NCBI RefSeq assembly: GCF_006874705.1
Contig: NZ_CP035382.1
Span: forward strand, 1-64,000
DNA from: Leclercia adecarboxylata
Lineage (GTDB): Bacteria; Pseudomonadota; Gammaproteobacteria; Enterobacterales; Enterobacteriaceae
Direction: 5' to 3'
DNA: 64,000 bases
This document shows positions 25,012-34,793 of the stretch, piece after piece (the stretch's first letter is position 1; every line of letters begins with the position of its first letter). Both the position numbers and the translations under genes were made by a program. Under the pieces are notes generated by a model. That model was not told the DNA's origin, did not search any database, and saw nothing but the letters and a program-made list of their open reading frames with translations.

Positions 25012-26745
25012 GTGAATATTCAGGCTCTTCTCTCAGAAAAAGTCAGTCAGGCACTGATTGCTGCAGGCGCACCTGCAGACTGTGAACCGCAGGTTCGTCA
25101 GTCAGCGAAAGTACAGTTTGGCGACTATCAGGCCAATGGCGTGATGGCAGTGGCTAAAAAACTGGGCATGGCGCCGCGACAACTCGCAGAGCAGGTCCTG
25201 ACGCACCTGGATCTGCAGGGTATCGCCAGCAAAACCGAAATCGCCGGGCCGGGCTTTATCAATATCTTCCTCGACCCTGCCTTCCTGGCGCAAAACGTAG
25301 ATGCGGCCCTGAAATCCGACCGTCTGGGCGTGGCACAGCCGCAAGCGCAAACCATCGTCGTCGACTACTCCGCCCCGAACGTGGCGAAAGAGATGCACGT
25401 CGGCCACCTGCGCTCCACCATCATCGGTGATGCCTCCGTGCGCACCCTGGAGTTCCTCGGCCACAACGTGATCCGCGCGAACCACGTCGGCGACTGGGGC
25501 ACCCAGTTCGGCATGCTGATCGCCTGGCTGGAAAAACAGCAGCAGGATAACGCTGGTGAGATGGCGCTGGCGGACCTGGAAGGCTTCTACCGCGATGCGA
25601 AAAAGCACTACGACGAAGACGAAGCCTTTGCCGAGCGCGCGCGTAGCTACGTGGTGAAACTGCAGGGCGGCGACGAGTACTTCCGTCAGATGTGGCGCCA
25701 GCTGGTGGACATCACCATGTCCCAGAACCAGCTCACCTACGATCGTCTGAACGTGACCCTGACCCGTAAAGACGTGATGGGCGAGAGCCTGTACAACCCG
25801 ATGCTGGCCGGGATCGTGGCCGACCTGAAAGCCAAAGGGCTGGCGGTCGAAAGCGAAGGCGCAACGGTGGTCTTCCTTGATGAGTACAAAAACAAGGAAG
25901 GCGAACCGATGGGCGTCATCATCCAGAAAAAGGATGGCGGCTACCTCTACACCACCACCGATATCGCCTGCGCCAAATATCGCTACGAAACGCTGCATGC
26001 GGATCGCGTCCTCTATTACATCGACTCCCGTCAGCACCAGCACCTGATGCAGGCGTGGACCATCGTGCGTAAAGCGGGCTATGTACCGGACTCCGTGCCG
26101 CTGGAACACCACATGTTCGGCATGATGCTGGGTAAAGACGGCAAACCGTTTAAAACCCGTGCGGGCGGTACCGTGAAGCTGGCGGATCTGCTGGACGAGG
26201 CGCTGGAGCGTGCCCGCCGTCTGGTGGCAGAGAAAAACCCGGACATGCCTGCAGACGAGCTGGAAAAACTGGCGAACGCCGTCGGTATCGGTGCGGTGAA
26301 ATATGCGGATCTCTCCAAGAACCGTACCACCGACTACGTATTCGACTGGGATAACATGCTGGCCTTCGAAGGCAACACCGCGCCGTACATGCAGTATGCC
26401 TACACCCGCGTGCTGTCTGTATTCCGCAAGGCAGAGATTGACGAAGCCGTGCTGGCACAGGCGCAGGTAACCATCAGCGAAGATCGCGAAGCGCAGCTGG
26501 CGGCCCGTCTGCTGCAGTTCGAAGAGACGCTGTCTGTGGTGGCCCGCGACGGTACGCCGCACGTGATGTGCGCCTACCTGTACGATCTGGCTGGCCTGTT
26601 CTCCGGCTTCTACGAGCACTGCCCTATTCTCTCCGCCGAGAGTGAAGCGGTACGCAACAGCCGCCTGAAGCTGGCGCAGCTGACGGCGAAGACCCTGAAG
26701 CTGGGTCTGGATACCCTGGGTATTGAAACCGTCGAACGCATGTAA
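25012..26745 (+). CDS. argS: Arginyl-tRNA synthetase
   Basis: A 577-aa class I synthetase charging tRNA-Arg. N-terminal Arg-tRNA additional domain (to about 110), [20 protein letters not shown] with the HIGH-type HVGH, a catalytic Rossmann fold, [15 protein letters not shown] in place of KMSKS, and a C-terminal DALR anticodon-binding domain ending [13 protein letters not shown]. It starts with GTG, as in E. coli. Confidence 0.98.
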   Translation: MNIQALLSEKVSQALIAAGAPADCEPQVRQSAKVQFGDYQANGVMAVAKKLGMAPRQLAEQVLTHLDLQGIASKTEIAGPGFINIFLDPAFLAQNVDAALKSDRLGVAQPQAQTIVVDYSAPNVAKEMHVGHLRSTIIGDASVRTLEFLGHNVIRANHVGDWGTQFGMLIAWLEKQQQDNAGEMALADLEGFYRDAKKHYDEDEAFAERARSYVVKLQGGDEYFRQMWRQLVDITMSQNQLTYDRLNVTLTRKDVMGESLYNPMLAGIVADLKAKGLAVESEGATVVFLDEYKNKEGEPMGVIIQKKDGGYLYTTTDIACAKYRYETLHADRVLYYIDSRQHQHLMQAWTIVRKAGYVPDSVPLEHHMFGMMLGKDGKPFKTRAGGTVKLADLLDEALERARRLVAEKNPDMPADELEKLANAVGIGAVKYADLSKNRTTDYVFDWDNMLAFEGNTAPYMQYAYTRVLSVFRKAEIDEAVLAQAQVTISEDREAQLAARLLQFEETLSVVARDGTPHVMCAYLYDLAGLFSGFYEHCPILSAESEAVRNSRLKLAQLTAKTLKLGLDTLGIETVERM

Positions 26746-26763
26746 CATCGGTGTCCGGTTAAT

Positions 26764-26878
26764 GCCTGATGGCGCTTCGCTTATCAGGCCTACAAAACCG
26801 GGTATCGAAATAACAAAAACCCGGCGCAAGCCGGGTTTGTTGTTTTGTAGCCCCGGTAAGCGCAGCGCCACCGGGGGA
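26764..26878. repeat. REP-type palindromes flanking the argS terminator
   Basis: GCCTGATGGCGCTTCGCTTA...CAGGC (26764-26789) and CCCCGGTAAGCGCAGCGCC...CCGGGG (about 26850-26876) are inverted REP-like units with a terminator between them. They match other copies at 35889-35983 and 49313-49409. Confidence 0.8.
26812..26846 (+). terminator. Terminator of argS
   Basis: AAACCCGGC-GCAA-GCCGGGTTT followed by GTTGTTTT. A-rich on the other side, so partly bidirectional for the convergent rhiN-like gene. Confidence 0.85.
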
Positions 26879-26890
26879 TACCTGCCGCTA

Positions 26891-28030
26891 TCAGAAATAT
26901 TTCCGCAGATATTCCGTCAGACACAATATCGCCATCGCCTGACCGTACGGCATCGAGGTCAACGGGATCTGGCGATAGAACTCCAGATCGCTGCCCATCC
27001 CGGTACCAAATGACGTTTGCAGCAGTTCACCTTCCGGCGAGATATTCTTCACGATCCCGCGGATGGCTTTCTCGGCCACCTCCGCATACTCCGCCGCCAC
27101 GTAGCGTTTGCGCACCGCTTTCAGGATCCCGTAGCTGAATCCGGCGGTGGCGGAGGCCTCCAGATAAGAGTTCGGATCGTCGAGCAGCGTATGCCAAAGA
27201 CCGCTCTCGTCCTGACACTTCGCCAGGGCAGCAATCTGCGCATTCAGCACCTGCACCAGATAACGGCGCACGGCGTTGTTTTCCGGCAGATCCACCAGCT
27301 CAAGGAAATCAGGAATAACGATTGTCAGCCAGCTGTTGCCGCGCGCCCAGCGGGCGTTGGCAAAGTTGTGCTGACCGTCGTAGTTCCAGCCGTGGAACCA
27401 CAGCCCGGTCTCCCGATCCATCAGGTTCTGCACGTGCAGCAGGAACTGATAGACCGCCTCTTCCACGTATTCAGGTTTATTAAGTAGTTTGCCAATCTTC
27501 GCCAGCGGCAGGACGGTCATCATCAGGGTGTCGTCCCACATCTGCTGGTGGTTCTCTTCCGCCAGGGTGATGTGCTGCATGCCGCCGTGATCGGTGCGCG
27601 GCATCTCAACCATCGCCCACTCGGCCCAGCTCTCCAGCCACGGCAGCCAGGCCGGGTTACGCGTCTCTTCATAACGATACGCAAGGGTCAAAAACGGCGA
27701 CATGGTGTTGACGTTCTTGGTGGTGGCCCCTTCGACAAAGCGCTCGGCAAACCAGCTGTCGATGATATCGCGCATCCCTTCATCCCCGGTCTGGCAGTAA
27801 TACTGCCAGATGCCGTAGAGACCGACCCCGTGCGTCCACTCCCAGCCCGCCCAGCCTTTGGTGTCGATCACGCGCCCGTCGTCCAGCCGCAGTAAAAACT
27901 CGCCGGTTTTATCGTGAATGTTCACCAGGTTATGCGTCACTTTCTGGATCAGCGCTTTCAGCTCATCTCTGGCGATAAAACGCTCTGGCTGACGCAGTAA
28001 CGGGCTATGTTTGACAGGCCAAACCTTCAT
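26891..28030 (-). CDS. rhiN: Unsaturated rhamnogalacturonyl hydrolase (GH105, RhiN-like)
   Basis: A 379-aa cytosolic enzyme of the GH88/GH105 fold that removes unsaturated galacturonic acid from rhamnogalacturonan-lyase products. Family motifs are WAGWEWTHGVGLYGIWQYY (about 60-78), HQQMWDDTLMM with the candidate catalytic Asp (about 160-170), WFHGWNYDGQHNFANARWAR and RGNSWLTI. It is downstream of the transporter by 4 nt, as in the rhiTN operon of Dickeya, whose products share this organisation. Symbol given by analogy. Confidence 0.85.
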   Translation of the reverse strand: MKVWPVKHSPLLRQPERFIARDELKALIQKVTHNLVNIHDKTGEFLLRLDDGRVIDTKGWAGWEWTHGVGLYGIWQYYCQTGDEGMRDIIDSWFAERFVEGATTKNVNTMSPFLTLAYRYEETRNPAWLPWLESWAEWAMVEMPRTDHGGMQHITLAEENHQQMWDDTLMMTVLPLAKIGKLLNKPEYVEEAVYQFLLHVQNLMDRETGLWFHGWNYDGQHNFANARWARGNSWLTIVIPDFLELVDLPENNAVRRYLVQVLNAQIAALAKCQDESGLWHTLLDDPNSYLEASATAGFSYGILKAVRKRYVAAEYAEVAEKAIRGIVKNISPEGELLQTSFGTGMGSDLEFYRQIPLTSMPYGQAMAILCLTEYLRKYF

Positions 28031-28034
28031 AATC

Positions 28035-29618
28035 TTAACCTCTGTTGTATGTCGAATTCAGTAAAGCACGTTCTTTCACGGACGGTGCAGCGGGTTTATT
28101 GCGATTCAGATAGCCGATGTTGTTATTGCCCCACAGGCAGTCGTACGGCATACCGGCCAGCATTTCGACCGTGGCGCGGGCCTGCGGCGTGGCGGCCTCC
28201 GGTATCGCACGGCCGGACTCACGCATTTTGGCCGTCTCTTCGCGCAGCGTGCTGTGCGTTTGTAAGTTCAGCTTAAAGCGCAGTGAGACGAGGAAGCCGC
28301 AGCACAGGACCAGAATCGTCCCCACGCTCAGGATCATCAGAATGGTGTGGCTTACCCCTTCCGGCTGCACTTTCTGCCCGCTGACAAAGCCGGACATCTG
28401 CATGACGATACCCACCAGCATGATGGCTCCCGCCTGCGACGCTTTACGGGTCAGGGTCATGATGCCGGCGAAGATGCCCTCGCGGCGTTGACCGGTGATG
28501 ACTTCATCGACGTCAGCGATATAGGTGTAGGTGTTCCACGGCACGTAGTTGATCCCGCCTCGACCCAGCCCCGCCAGAGCAGAAACCAGCAGCAGCAGCG
28601 CGTAGATGTCACTCATGCCGGCGTAATAGAGCGCGGCATAGGAGATGGATGCCAGACCAAACAGCACCACCACCATGCGATACGACGGCGCTGGTCCAAA
28701 ACGGATGCACAGCGGGATCATGGCGATAACGGCAAGGAACTGGAAGATAGCCATGGTGCCGAGCAGGTTAGAGGCCATGGAGGCTTCCTGCATCAGGACA
28801 AAGACCACGTAGTAGGTGAAGACGGCGTTAAACACGTCCTGCGCGATGTAGCCTCCGAGGTACATCCCCAGATGCTGACGGAAAATTTTGATTCGCAGGG
28901 TAGAGCTCAGCTCAACGAACAGACGGTTCAGGCTCTGCCCGAGCGTCAGTTTTTTCTTCTCTTCTTCGGCACGCAGCGCGGCTTCGGTCCACTCTTCACG
29001 CGGACGCTCCCAGGTAAAGAACCAGACGAAGGTCAGCATCAGGGCGCAGAGCACTGAGAACACCAGGCTGGCATAGAAGAAGGAGATGGCGTTGTCTTTC
29101 CCGAAGTGGGTCAACAGAATACCCGGCAGGAAGGAGGCCAGAATCGCCGACATTTGCGCCATGGAGATACGCGCACCGGAGAATTTGGTTTTCTGTTTAA
29201 AATCGTCGGTCATCTCCGGTACCAGGGTTTCGTACGGTACCAGGATCATGGTGTAGACGATATCAAAGATCAGATAGGTCAGCAGGTAGTACCAGAAGCC
29301 CATATCCCCGACCCACATCAGCGAGTAGCTGAAGACGCACGGGATGCCGAGCAGAATAAAGAACTTACGACGGCCAAAGCGTTTGCCAAGCCAGGTGGTA
29401 CCAAAGTTATCGGTCAGGAAGCCCATCAGCGGACTGACGACGGCATCCAGCACCCTTGCCGCAGCAAAGATGAAAGTGGCCTCAATCGGAGAGAGACCGC
29501 AGAAGGTAGTATAAAAATATAACAGCCAGGCAGCGGTTAGCGCTGTGGTTCCCGCCCCGAGAAAATCGCCCGATCCGTAGGCCAGATAGTTTGCGAGTCC
29601 AATTTTACGTGTTTTCAT
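28035..29618 (-). CDS. rhiT: GPH-family sugar:cation symporter, RhiT-like rhamnogalacturonide importer
   Basis: A 527-aa inner-membrane carrier with about 12 hydrophobic segments. It starts MKTRKIGLANYLAYGSGDFL, a typical GPH N-terminus, with the conserved loop DNFGTTWLGKRFGRRKFFIL and RARISMAQ-like region (GARISMAQMSA). The long hydrophilic C-terminus (after about 470) is a feature of RhiT-like members. Paired with a GH105 hydrolase, it probably imports unsaturated rhamnogalacturonides. A KdgR-like box and an RBS-covering hairpin lie upstream. Confidence 0.82.
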   Translation of the reverse strand: MKTRKIGLANYLAYGSGDFLGAGTTALTAAWLLYFYTTFCGLSPIEATFIFAAARVLDAVVSPLMGFLTDNFGTTWLGKRFGRRKFFILLGIPCVFSYSLMWVGDMGFWYYLLTYLIFDIVYTMILVPYETLVPEMTDDFKQKTKFSGARISMAQMSAILASFLPGILLTHFGKDNAISFFYASLVFSVLCALMLTFVWFFTWERPREEWTEAALRAEEEKKKLTLGQSLNRLFVELSSTLRIKIFRQHLGMYLGGYIAQDVFNAVFTYYVVFVLMQEASMASNLLGTMAIFQFLAVIAMIPLCIRFGPAPSYRMVVVLFGLASISYAALYYAGMSDIYALLLLVSALAGLGRGGINYVPWNTYTYIADVDEVITGQRREGIFAGIMTLTRKASQAGAIMLVGIVMQMSGFVSGQKVQPEGVSHTILMILSVGTILVLCCGFLVSLRFKLNLQTHSTLREETAKMRESGRAIPEAATPQARATVEMLAGMPYDCLWGNNNIGYLNRNKPAAPSVKERALLNSTYNRG

Positions 29619-29626
29619 TACCGTCG

Positions 29627-29686
29627 ACCCTGTAAGTTTTAGATGACTCCCGGTTAGCCCGGAGGGAACGGGAGTGACTACAGGGT
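29627..29686 (-). promoter_or_regulatory. Nested hairpin in the rhiT leader covering the ribosome site
   Basis: Outer stem ACCCTGTA (29627-29634) with TACAGGGT (29679-29686), inner stem ACTCCCG (29646-29652) with CGGGAGT (29669-29675). On the mRNA the 3' arm TACAGGGT holds the AGGG Shine-Dalgarno sequence of rhiT, 8 nt before ATG. Opening the hairpin would be needed for efficient translation. Confidence 0.6.
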
Positions 29687-29785
29687 TACAGTAAGAGTAT
29701 CCCTACGCGGATACCTTTCTGTTTCTGCCACCGCCCGGCGGCAACTGGCAAAAATGCAAAGAGATTTACTACGCGCGTCACTCTT

Positions 29786-29806
29786 TTATAAAACAGCGTT
29801 TCTTTT
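29786..29806. promoter_or_regulatory. KdgR-like operator upstream of rhiT
   Basis: TATAAAACAGCGTTTCTTTT resembles the KdgR palindrome (AATAAAAC-N3-GTTTCATT type, recalled from the pectin regulon). It is about 170 nt before rhiT. KdgR control of rhiTN is known in Dickeya; here it is inferred. Confidence 0.5.
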
Positions 29807-29874
29807 GCTTCAAAAGGCAGGGTCAATTATGCGAGCCAGTCATCAGAATGGACTGATAACTGGCGAAAAAGCGA

Positions 29875-30390
29875 TCAGCCGGCGTTCTCTGCTGCCGGTT
29901 TTGACGGCAAACAGCATAGCCAGAGGAGATAAAGCGCCGCTAATGTACTGAGTGTGATGCTGATGATTTTCATCGCCTGATCTGTGTGGTTTACTTCTAC
30001 CAGGATAAGCATAACCTGATGAATACCGGTCAGAATAAGCGGCAGGATCAGCAGGTTCATCAGCAGCGCCCCGCCAAACCACCAGCCTGATTTTCCGGCA
30101 TCGTGCAGCCTGCGGATGCCCAGTGAGACGACGGGCACGAGCAATATTATCGGGGCCAGCGTGCTGAGGGGAAGCCAGACATACCAGGCCCAGACCAGCA
30201 TCATCCCGCCCCAGCTGGTACTATCGGCAACTGAAACGACCAGAAGGAAATAGCTCAGCGCCGCAATAAACAGAACAATCATTATATTCATCACTATGAA
30301 TGACCAAAACGCTTTCCGCGTAGTTCGGCCCTTATATACAAAAGTCTTTTTCCAGCCGTCATAATAACCATCCTTGATGCTTTTGTTCAT
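29875..30390 (-). CDS. DUF805-family membrane protein
   Basis: A 171-aa protein with the DUF805 hallmark W-K-x-F-V-Y-K-G-R-T-T-R-K-A-F-W near the N-terminus, four hydrophobic segments and RRLHDAGKSGWWF between TM2 and TM3. Inner membrane; the family includes YhaH and has no established function. It lies in a strain-variable spot between rhiT and flhE and may be co-transcribed with the upstream 143-aa gene. Confidence 0.88.
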   Translation of the reverse strand: MNKSIKDGYYDGWKKTFVYKGRTTRKAFWSFIVMNIMIVLFIAALSYFLLVVSVADSTSWGGMMLVWAWYVWLPLSTLAPIILLVPVVSLGIRRLHDAGKSGWWFGGALLMNLLILPLILTGIHQVMLILVEVNHTDQAMKIISITLSTLAALYLLWLCCLPSKPAAENAG

Positions 30391-30434
30391 ACGTTCATCC
30401 TTTTACAATCCCTGTCCCTGACGTTATTAAAAAA

Positions 30435-30866
30435 TCACTTATTGCGTTTTCTTGAGATTATCAATGACCAGACCTTCAGTGTCTCTGACGTTAGCAATAA
30501 AACGAGTGCCAGCCCTATTCCTCCTGGGTTAATACCTTTCAGGATCCAGGGCAAAAAAGAGAGTGAGGGCATAACCAACAGCAAGCGCAAAGGGGTTTGC
30601 GCAGCCACCAGGTAGATGGCCTTATCCCATGCGGTAAGGAGCAACACAGCTGAAAAGAAAATGGACAGAGTTGTTATCATTGACAGGGTAAATATTAAAA
30701 TAAGCCAGTAACCGCCACCCTGTTCTGTATAAAGCTGATTAAAACTAAAAATATCATCAATTAAAGGAATACGACCCTCGGCAATACTTTGCCAGAGATA
30801 ATTGGCCAGATATAAAACATCCATGCTCCCCCAGAACATGCATACTTGCCTGAAGTTCAATTTCAT
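30435..30866 (-). CDS. Hypothetical inner membrane protein (143 aa)
   Basis: Starts MKLNFRQVCMFWGSMDVLYL and has about four hydrophobic segments. The family is not recognised. It precedes the DUF805 gene by 44 nt on the same strand, and AT-rich sequence around it suggests acquisition. Confidence 0.65.
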   Translation of the reverse strand: MKLNFRQVCMFWGSMDVLYLANYLWQSIAEGRIPLIDDIFSFNQLYTEQGGGYWLILIFTLSMITTLSIFFSAVLLLTAWDKAIYLVAAQTPLRLLLVMPSLSFLPWILKGINPGGIGLALVLLLTSETLKVWSLIISRKRNK

Positions 30867-31017
30867 ATCTGCTTCCTTTCCATTATTGATTTAAATATCT
30901 ACGTATCTCAACGTGTAGCCTATATTCTCCGGAGGGTGACATCCAGTGATATTCTCTCAATAAGAACCGCGAGGGGAAGGAATAGCAGGAAGGAAATAAC
31001 AAAGCCTGATAAATGAC

Positions 31018-31051
31018 AACGCCGTTCGGTTCGGGTGAACGGAACGGCGTT
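31018..31051. terminator. Strong hairpin after flhE
   Basis: AACGCCGTTC/GAACGGCGTT 10-bp stem plus inner GTTC/GAAC pairing. It lies 7 nt after the flhE stop. There is no T-run, so it may stabilise the mRNA end or act as a weak terminator. Confidence 0.45.
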
Positions 31052-31057
31052 GGGGGT

Positions 31058-31450
31058 TTAGCGGTAGTTAACGATCACCTCGTTACGCTGCACCTTCAGG
31101 GCAGGGATCAGACGGCCCCCGCCGGGTACTTCCCAGATAAAGCGCAGCGGTTCGGCGGCGGGCACATTGTTGAAGGCATTGGTGCTGCCGCTGGCGCCGT
31201 CCAGTTCGGTGCAGCGCGCCTGGGAGCATAACCGCACCCGCAGCCCGGCGGGGATTGGGCCATTCAGCTCGTAGCGCCAGACCACCAGGGTCATCAGACC
31301 GGATACCGGCTGCTTCGCCGACAGCGGACGGGACGAAGCCGCTACGCCCCGGTTGTTAAGGGTCAGGCCGATACTGCTGTCCTGCCAGGCCCCCTCGCCT
31401 GCGGCCTGCGCCATCATCGGCAGCGCCAGTAACCAGAGTAGTTTACGCAT
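31058..31450 (-). CDS. flhE: Flagellar protein FlhE
   Basis: A 130-aa periplasmic protein with signal peptide MRKLLWLLALPMMAQA. Known in Salmonella to affect the flagellar proton channel and export. Mature part includes RVRLCSQARC with a likely disulfide. Last gene of flhBAE; its ATG is 3 nt from the flhA stop. Confidence 0.95.
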   Translation of the reverse strand: MRKLLWLLALPMMAQAAGEGAWQDSSIGLTLNNRGVAASSRPLSAKQPVSGLMTLVVWRYELNGPIPAGLRVRLCSQARCTELDGASGSTNAFNNVPAAEPLRFIWEVPGGGRLIPALKVQRNEVIVNYR

Positions 31451-31452
31451 TA

Positions 31453-33531
31453 TTATTGCCCTCCAATGCTGGCAGTCATGCGGATGTGGCGATTGTCCGA
31501 CAGCTCCATATTCGACAGGACCACCAGCTGCGTCAGGCTGCGGCGCAGGAACCGCGACAGCAGCGGACGCAGCGCATGGTTCACCAGCAGTACCGGCGGC
31601 GCGCCGAGCATCTCCTGACGCTGCAACGCCTCCTGGGTTTGCGCCAGCAGACGATCCGCCAGCCCCGGCTCCAGCCCGCCGCCGCCCTGCAACGCCTGTA
31701 GCAACAGACGCTCAAGCGGCGTATCCAGCCCAATCACCTGCACCTCGCCGGTACCCGGGAACCACTGCTGGGTAATGGCGCGGCCCAGCGCCACGCGCAC
31801 CACCGCCGTCAGCTCGTGCGGATCGTTTTGCAGCGGCGCATGTTCGGCCAGGGTTTCCAGAATGGTACGCATATCGCGGATCGGCACTTTCTCGTCGAGC
31901 AGATTTTGCAGCACTTTGTGCAGCGTGGTCAGGGTCAATACGCCCGGGACCAGATCTTCGGTCAGCTTCGGCATCTCCTGGGTCACGCGGTCCAGCAGCT
32001 GCTGCGCCTCCTGACGACCAAACAGCTCCGCCGAGAACTGACCGATCAGGTGGTTCAGGTGGGTGGCTACCACGGTACTGGCCTCCACCACGGTATAGCC
32101 CTGGATTTGCGCCTGCTCTTTCAGGGCGCTTTCGATCCAGATGGCCGCCAGCCCAAAGGCCGGGTCGATAGTTTGTTCCCCCGGCAGCGTTCCCGCCGCC
32201 GTACCCGGGTTGATCGCCAGCCAGCGCCCCGGATAGGCGTCCCCGCTGCCGATCTCCACCCCTTTCATCAGGATGCGGTAGCGTGCAGGGGGCAGATCCA
32301 TATTGTCGCGGATATGCACCACCGGCGGCAGGAAGCCCATGTCCTGCGCGAATTTTTTACGGATACTGCGGATACGCCCCAGCAGTTCACCGTCCTGTTG
32401 GGCATCAACCATCGGGATCAGGCGATAGCCCACCTCCATCCCCAGCGAATCTTCCAGCTGGACGTCATTCCAGGTGGCTTCCACCGCCTGGGTGTTTTCC
32501 GGCATCTTAATCGGCGCAGGCTCGGCCTTCGGTTTGGCTTCACGCCCGCGCAGCCACCAGGCCAGCCCCAGCAGCGCGGCGGTGAACAGCAGGAAGACGA
32601 AGTTCGGCATCCCCGGCACCAGGCCCAGCAGCCCCAGTACCGCCGCCGACAGCATCAGCACGTTCGGGTTACTGAACAGCTGAGTTACCATTTGCTCGCC
32701 AACGTCCTGATCGGTGGCGACGCGGGTCACGATCACACCGGCCGCGGTGGAGATCACCAGCGCCGGGATCTGGGCCACCAGACCGTCACCGATGGTCAGC
32801 AGGGTATAGCTTTCCGCCGCATGGCCCATGCTCATCCCGTGCTGCAGAACCCCGACCAGCAGGCCGCCCACCACGTTGATCACCATGATCAGAATACCGG
32901 CGATGGCATCGCCGCGAACGAACTTACTCGCACCGTCCATCGAGCCGTAGAAGTCGGCTTCCTGGGTCACTTCTGCACGGCGTTTTTTCGCTTCATCTTC
33001 GCCAATCAGCCCGGCGTTGAGATCGGCGTCAATCGCCATCTGTTTGCCCGGCATCCCGTCCAGTACGAAACGCGCGCCCACTTCCGCGATACGTCCCGCA
33101 CCTTTGGTGATAACCATAAAGTTGATGATCACGAGGATGATAAACACCACGATACCGATGGCGAAGTTGCCGCCCACCAGGAAGTGGCCGAAGGCCTCAA
33201 CCACCTTACCTGCCGCCGCGCCGCCGGTATGGCCATCCATCAGAATGATACGGGTGGAGGCCACGTTCAGCGCCAGACGTAGCAGCGTGGTAAACAGCAG
33301 AATGGTCGGGAATGCGGCGAACTCCAGCGTGCGCTGGGTGAACATCGCCACCAGCAGCACCATGATCGAGAGCGCAATGTTGAAGGTAAAAAGCAGGTCG
33401 AGGATGAATGCCGGAAGCGGCAACACCATCATCGACAGAATTAGCAGGATGAGGATCGGCCCGGCCATAATCTGCCATTGAGTCGATTTCAGGTTGCCGG
33501 GGAGGCGCAACATTGCCACCAGATTAGCCAT
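31453..33531 (-). CDS. flhA: Flagellar type III export protein FlhA
   Basis: A 692-aa export-gate protein with eight TM segments (to about 325), the conserved cytoplasmic FHIPEP-type loop (KGAGRIAEVGARFVLDGMPG, about 142-161) and the large C-terminal domain that docks chaperone-substrate complexes. It overlaps flhB by 8 nt. Standard length (692). Confidence 0.98.
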   Translation of the reverse strand: MANLVAMLRLPGNLKSTQWQIMAGPILILLILSMMVLPLPAFILDLLFTFNIALSIMVLLVAMFTQRTLEFAAFPTILLFTTLLRLALNVASTRIILMDGHTGGAAAGKVVEAFGHFLVGGNFAIGIVVFIILVIINFMVITKGAGRIAEVGARFVLDGMPGKQMAIDADLNAGLIGEDEAKKRRAEVTQEADFYGSMDGASKFVRGDAIAGILIMVINVVGGLLVGVLQHGMSMGHAAESYTLLTIGDGLVAQIPALVISTAAGVIVTRVATDQDVGEQMVTQLFSNPNVLMLSAAVLGLLGLVPGMPNFVFLLFTAALLGLAWWLRGREAKPKAEPAPIKMPENTQAVEATWNDVQLEDSLGMEVGYRLIPMVDAQQDGELLGRIRSIRKKFAQDMGFLPPVVHIRDNMDLPPARYRILMKGVEIGSGDAYPGRWLAINPGTAAGTLPGEQTIDPAFGLAAIWIESALKEQAQIQGYTVVEASTVVATHLNHLIGQFSAELFGRQEAQQLLDRVTQEMPKLTEDLVPGVLTLTTLHKVLQNLLDEKVPIRDMRTILETLAEHAPLQNDPHELTAVVRVALGRAITQQWFPGTGEVQVIGLDTPLERLLLQALQGGGGLEPGLADRLLAQTQEALQRQEMLGAPPVLLVNHALRPLLSRFLRRSLTQLVVLSNMELSDNRHIRMTASIGGQ

Positions 33532-34672
33532 CAGTGTCCTTCTCGTTCATAAAATCCAGCGCAGCAGGCACCGGGAGATTCTCAGGTTTCACAGGCCGTT
33601 GACCACCGGCCAGACGCCAGCGTTTCAACTGCCATACCCATGCCAGCACTTCCGCCACAGCGGCATACAGCTGGCCTGGGATCTGTTGTCCAATTTCCGC
33701 ATGGCGGTAAAGCGCACGCGCCAGCGGCGGGGCCTCCAGCATCGGAATGCGATTTTCGTTACCAATTTCGCGGATCCGCAGGGCAATCAGCCCTGCCCCT
33801 TTCGCCACCACCTTCGGCGCGCTCATTTTGTCTTCGTCATACTGCAGCGCAACGGAGTAGTGGGTCGGGTTGGTGACGATGACGTCCGCTTTCGGCACAT
33901 CCTCCATCATCCTGCGACGGGCGGCGGCACGCTGCATCTGGCGGATACGCCCTTTAACGTGCGGGTCGCCTTCCATCTGCTTATGCTCATCGCGAAGGTC
34001 CTGTTTGGACATCCGCAGTTTTTTGATATGGCTGTAGATCTGGAAGAAAACGTCAAATCCCACCATCGGGATAATGCTCAGCACCACCAGCAGCGAACAG
34101 AGCCCCACCAGATCGAGCGCGTTGCTCATCGCGGTCAGCGGAGACTCGCTGATCAGGCGCATCATCTCCGGCCAGTTGTGCCAGATAAAAAATCCGGCCA
34201 CGCTACCCATCAGCGTGGCTTTCATCAACGCTTTCACCAGCTCAGCGGCGGTTTGCGCCGAGAACATCTTCGCGATCCCGGGCAGCGGATTCAGTTTTGA
34301 GAATTTAAACTGCAACGACTTTCCGCTAAACACCAGCCCGCCCAGCATGATCGGCGATACGAGCGCCACCAGTACGACGCCGGTAATCAGCGGCAGCAGC
34401 GCGACCATCGCGCTTTTGATCAGCAGGATAATCTGGCTGAGGATCAGGTTAGGGTCGTTGACCATGCTGTGATCGAAGCGCAACCCGGCCGAGAGCATGC
34501 CGGCCAGTCTGCGGGCAAGGGATTCCCCGCCGATCCAGATAATGCACACGCCAACCAGTAAAATCAGCAGCGAGGTGAGTTCTCGGGATCGGGGTATTTG
34601 CCCGTCCTCACGCGCTTTTTCAAGTCGGTGGGGTGTGGGGGCTTCTGTTTTGTCGTCGCTATCTTCTGCCAC
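33524..34672 (-). CDS. flhB: Flagellar export switch protein FlhB
   Basis: A 382-aa export apparatus protein that switches substrate class by autocleavage at NPTH. From GTG at 34672 the Asn falls at residue 269, exactly as in E. coli; an ATG three codons upstream (MLAV) has no better ribosome site. Four TM segments and a cytoplasmic tail (HYSVALQYDEDKMSAPKVVA). First gene of flhBAE. Upstream, where E. coli has cheZ, a foreign two-gene module is inserted. Confidence 0.96.
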   Translation of the reverse strand: MAEDSDDKTEAPTPHRLEKAREDGQIPRSRELTSLLILLVGVCIIWIGGESLARRLAGMLSAGLRFDHSMVNDPNLILSQIILLIKSAMVALLPLITGVVLVALVSPIMLGGLVFSGKSLQFKFSKLNPLPGIAKMFSAQTAAELVKALMKATLMGSVAGFFIWHNWPEMMRLISESPLTAMSNALDLVGLCSLLVVLSIIPMVGFDVFFQIYSHIKKLRMSKQDLRDEHKQMEGDPHVKGRIRQMQRAAARRRMMEDVPKADVIVTNPTHYSVALQYDEDKMSAPKVVAKGAGLIALRIREIGNENRIPMLEAPPLARALYRHAEIGQQIPGQLYAAVAEVLAWVWQLKRWRLAGGQRPVKPENLPVPAALDFMNEKDTDG

Positions 34673-34793
34673 GGCAAGCATCTCGCAGGTAGAGGTCCGG
34701 ACGCTATGATGCCAAAGCGGGGGCTGAACAATGGGCTAATTAGCGGCGATAAAAGGGCTGATTTAGGGCTTTCGGTTGGGTCAGCGCGTTAAT

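Noticed and set aside
25102..26871. Long open frame (589 codons) antisense to argS
   Set aside because: It mirrors a well-conserved gene in a GC-rich third-position context, has His/Arg-rich low-complexity translation and no ribosome site; a shadow of argS.
31816..33282. Long open frame (488 codons) antisense to flhA
   Set aside because: Translation is Gln/His/Arg-rich and unlike any family; explained by flhA codon use.
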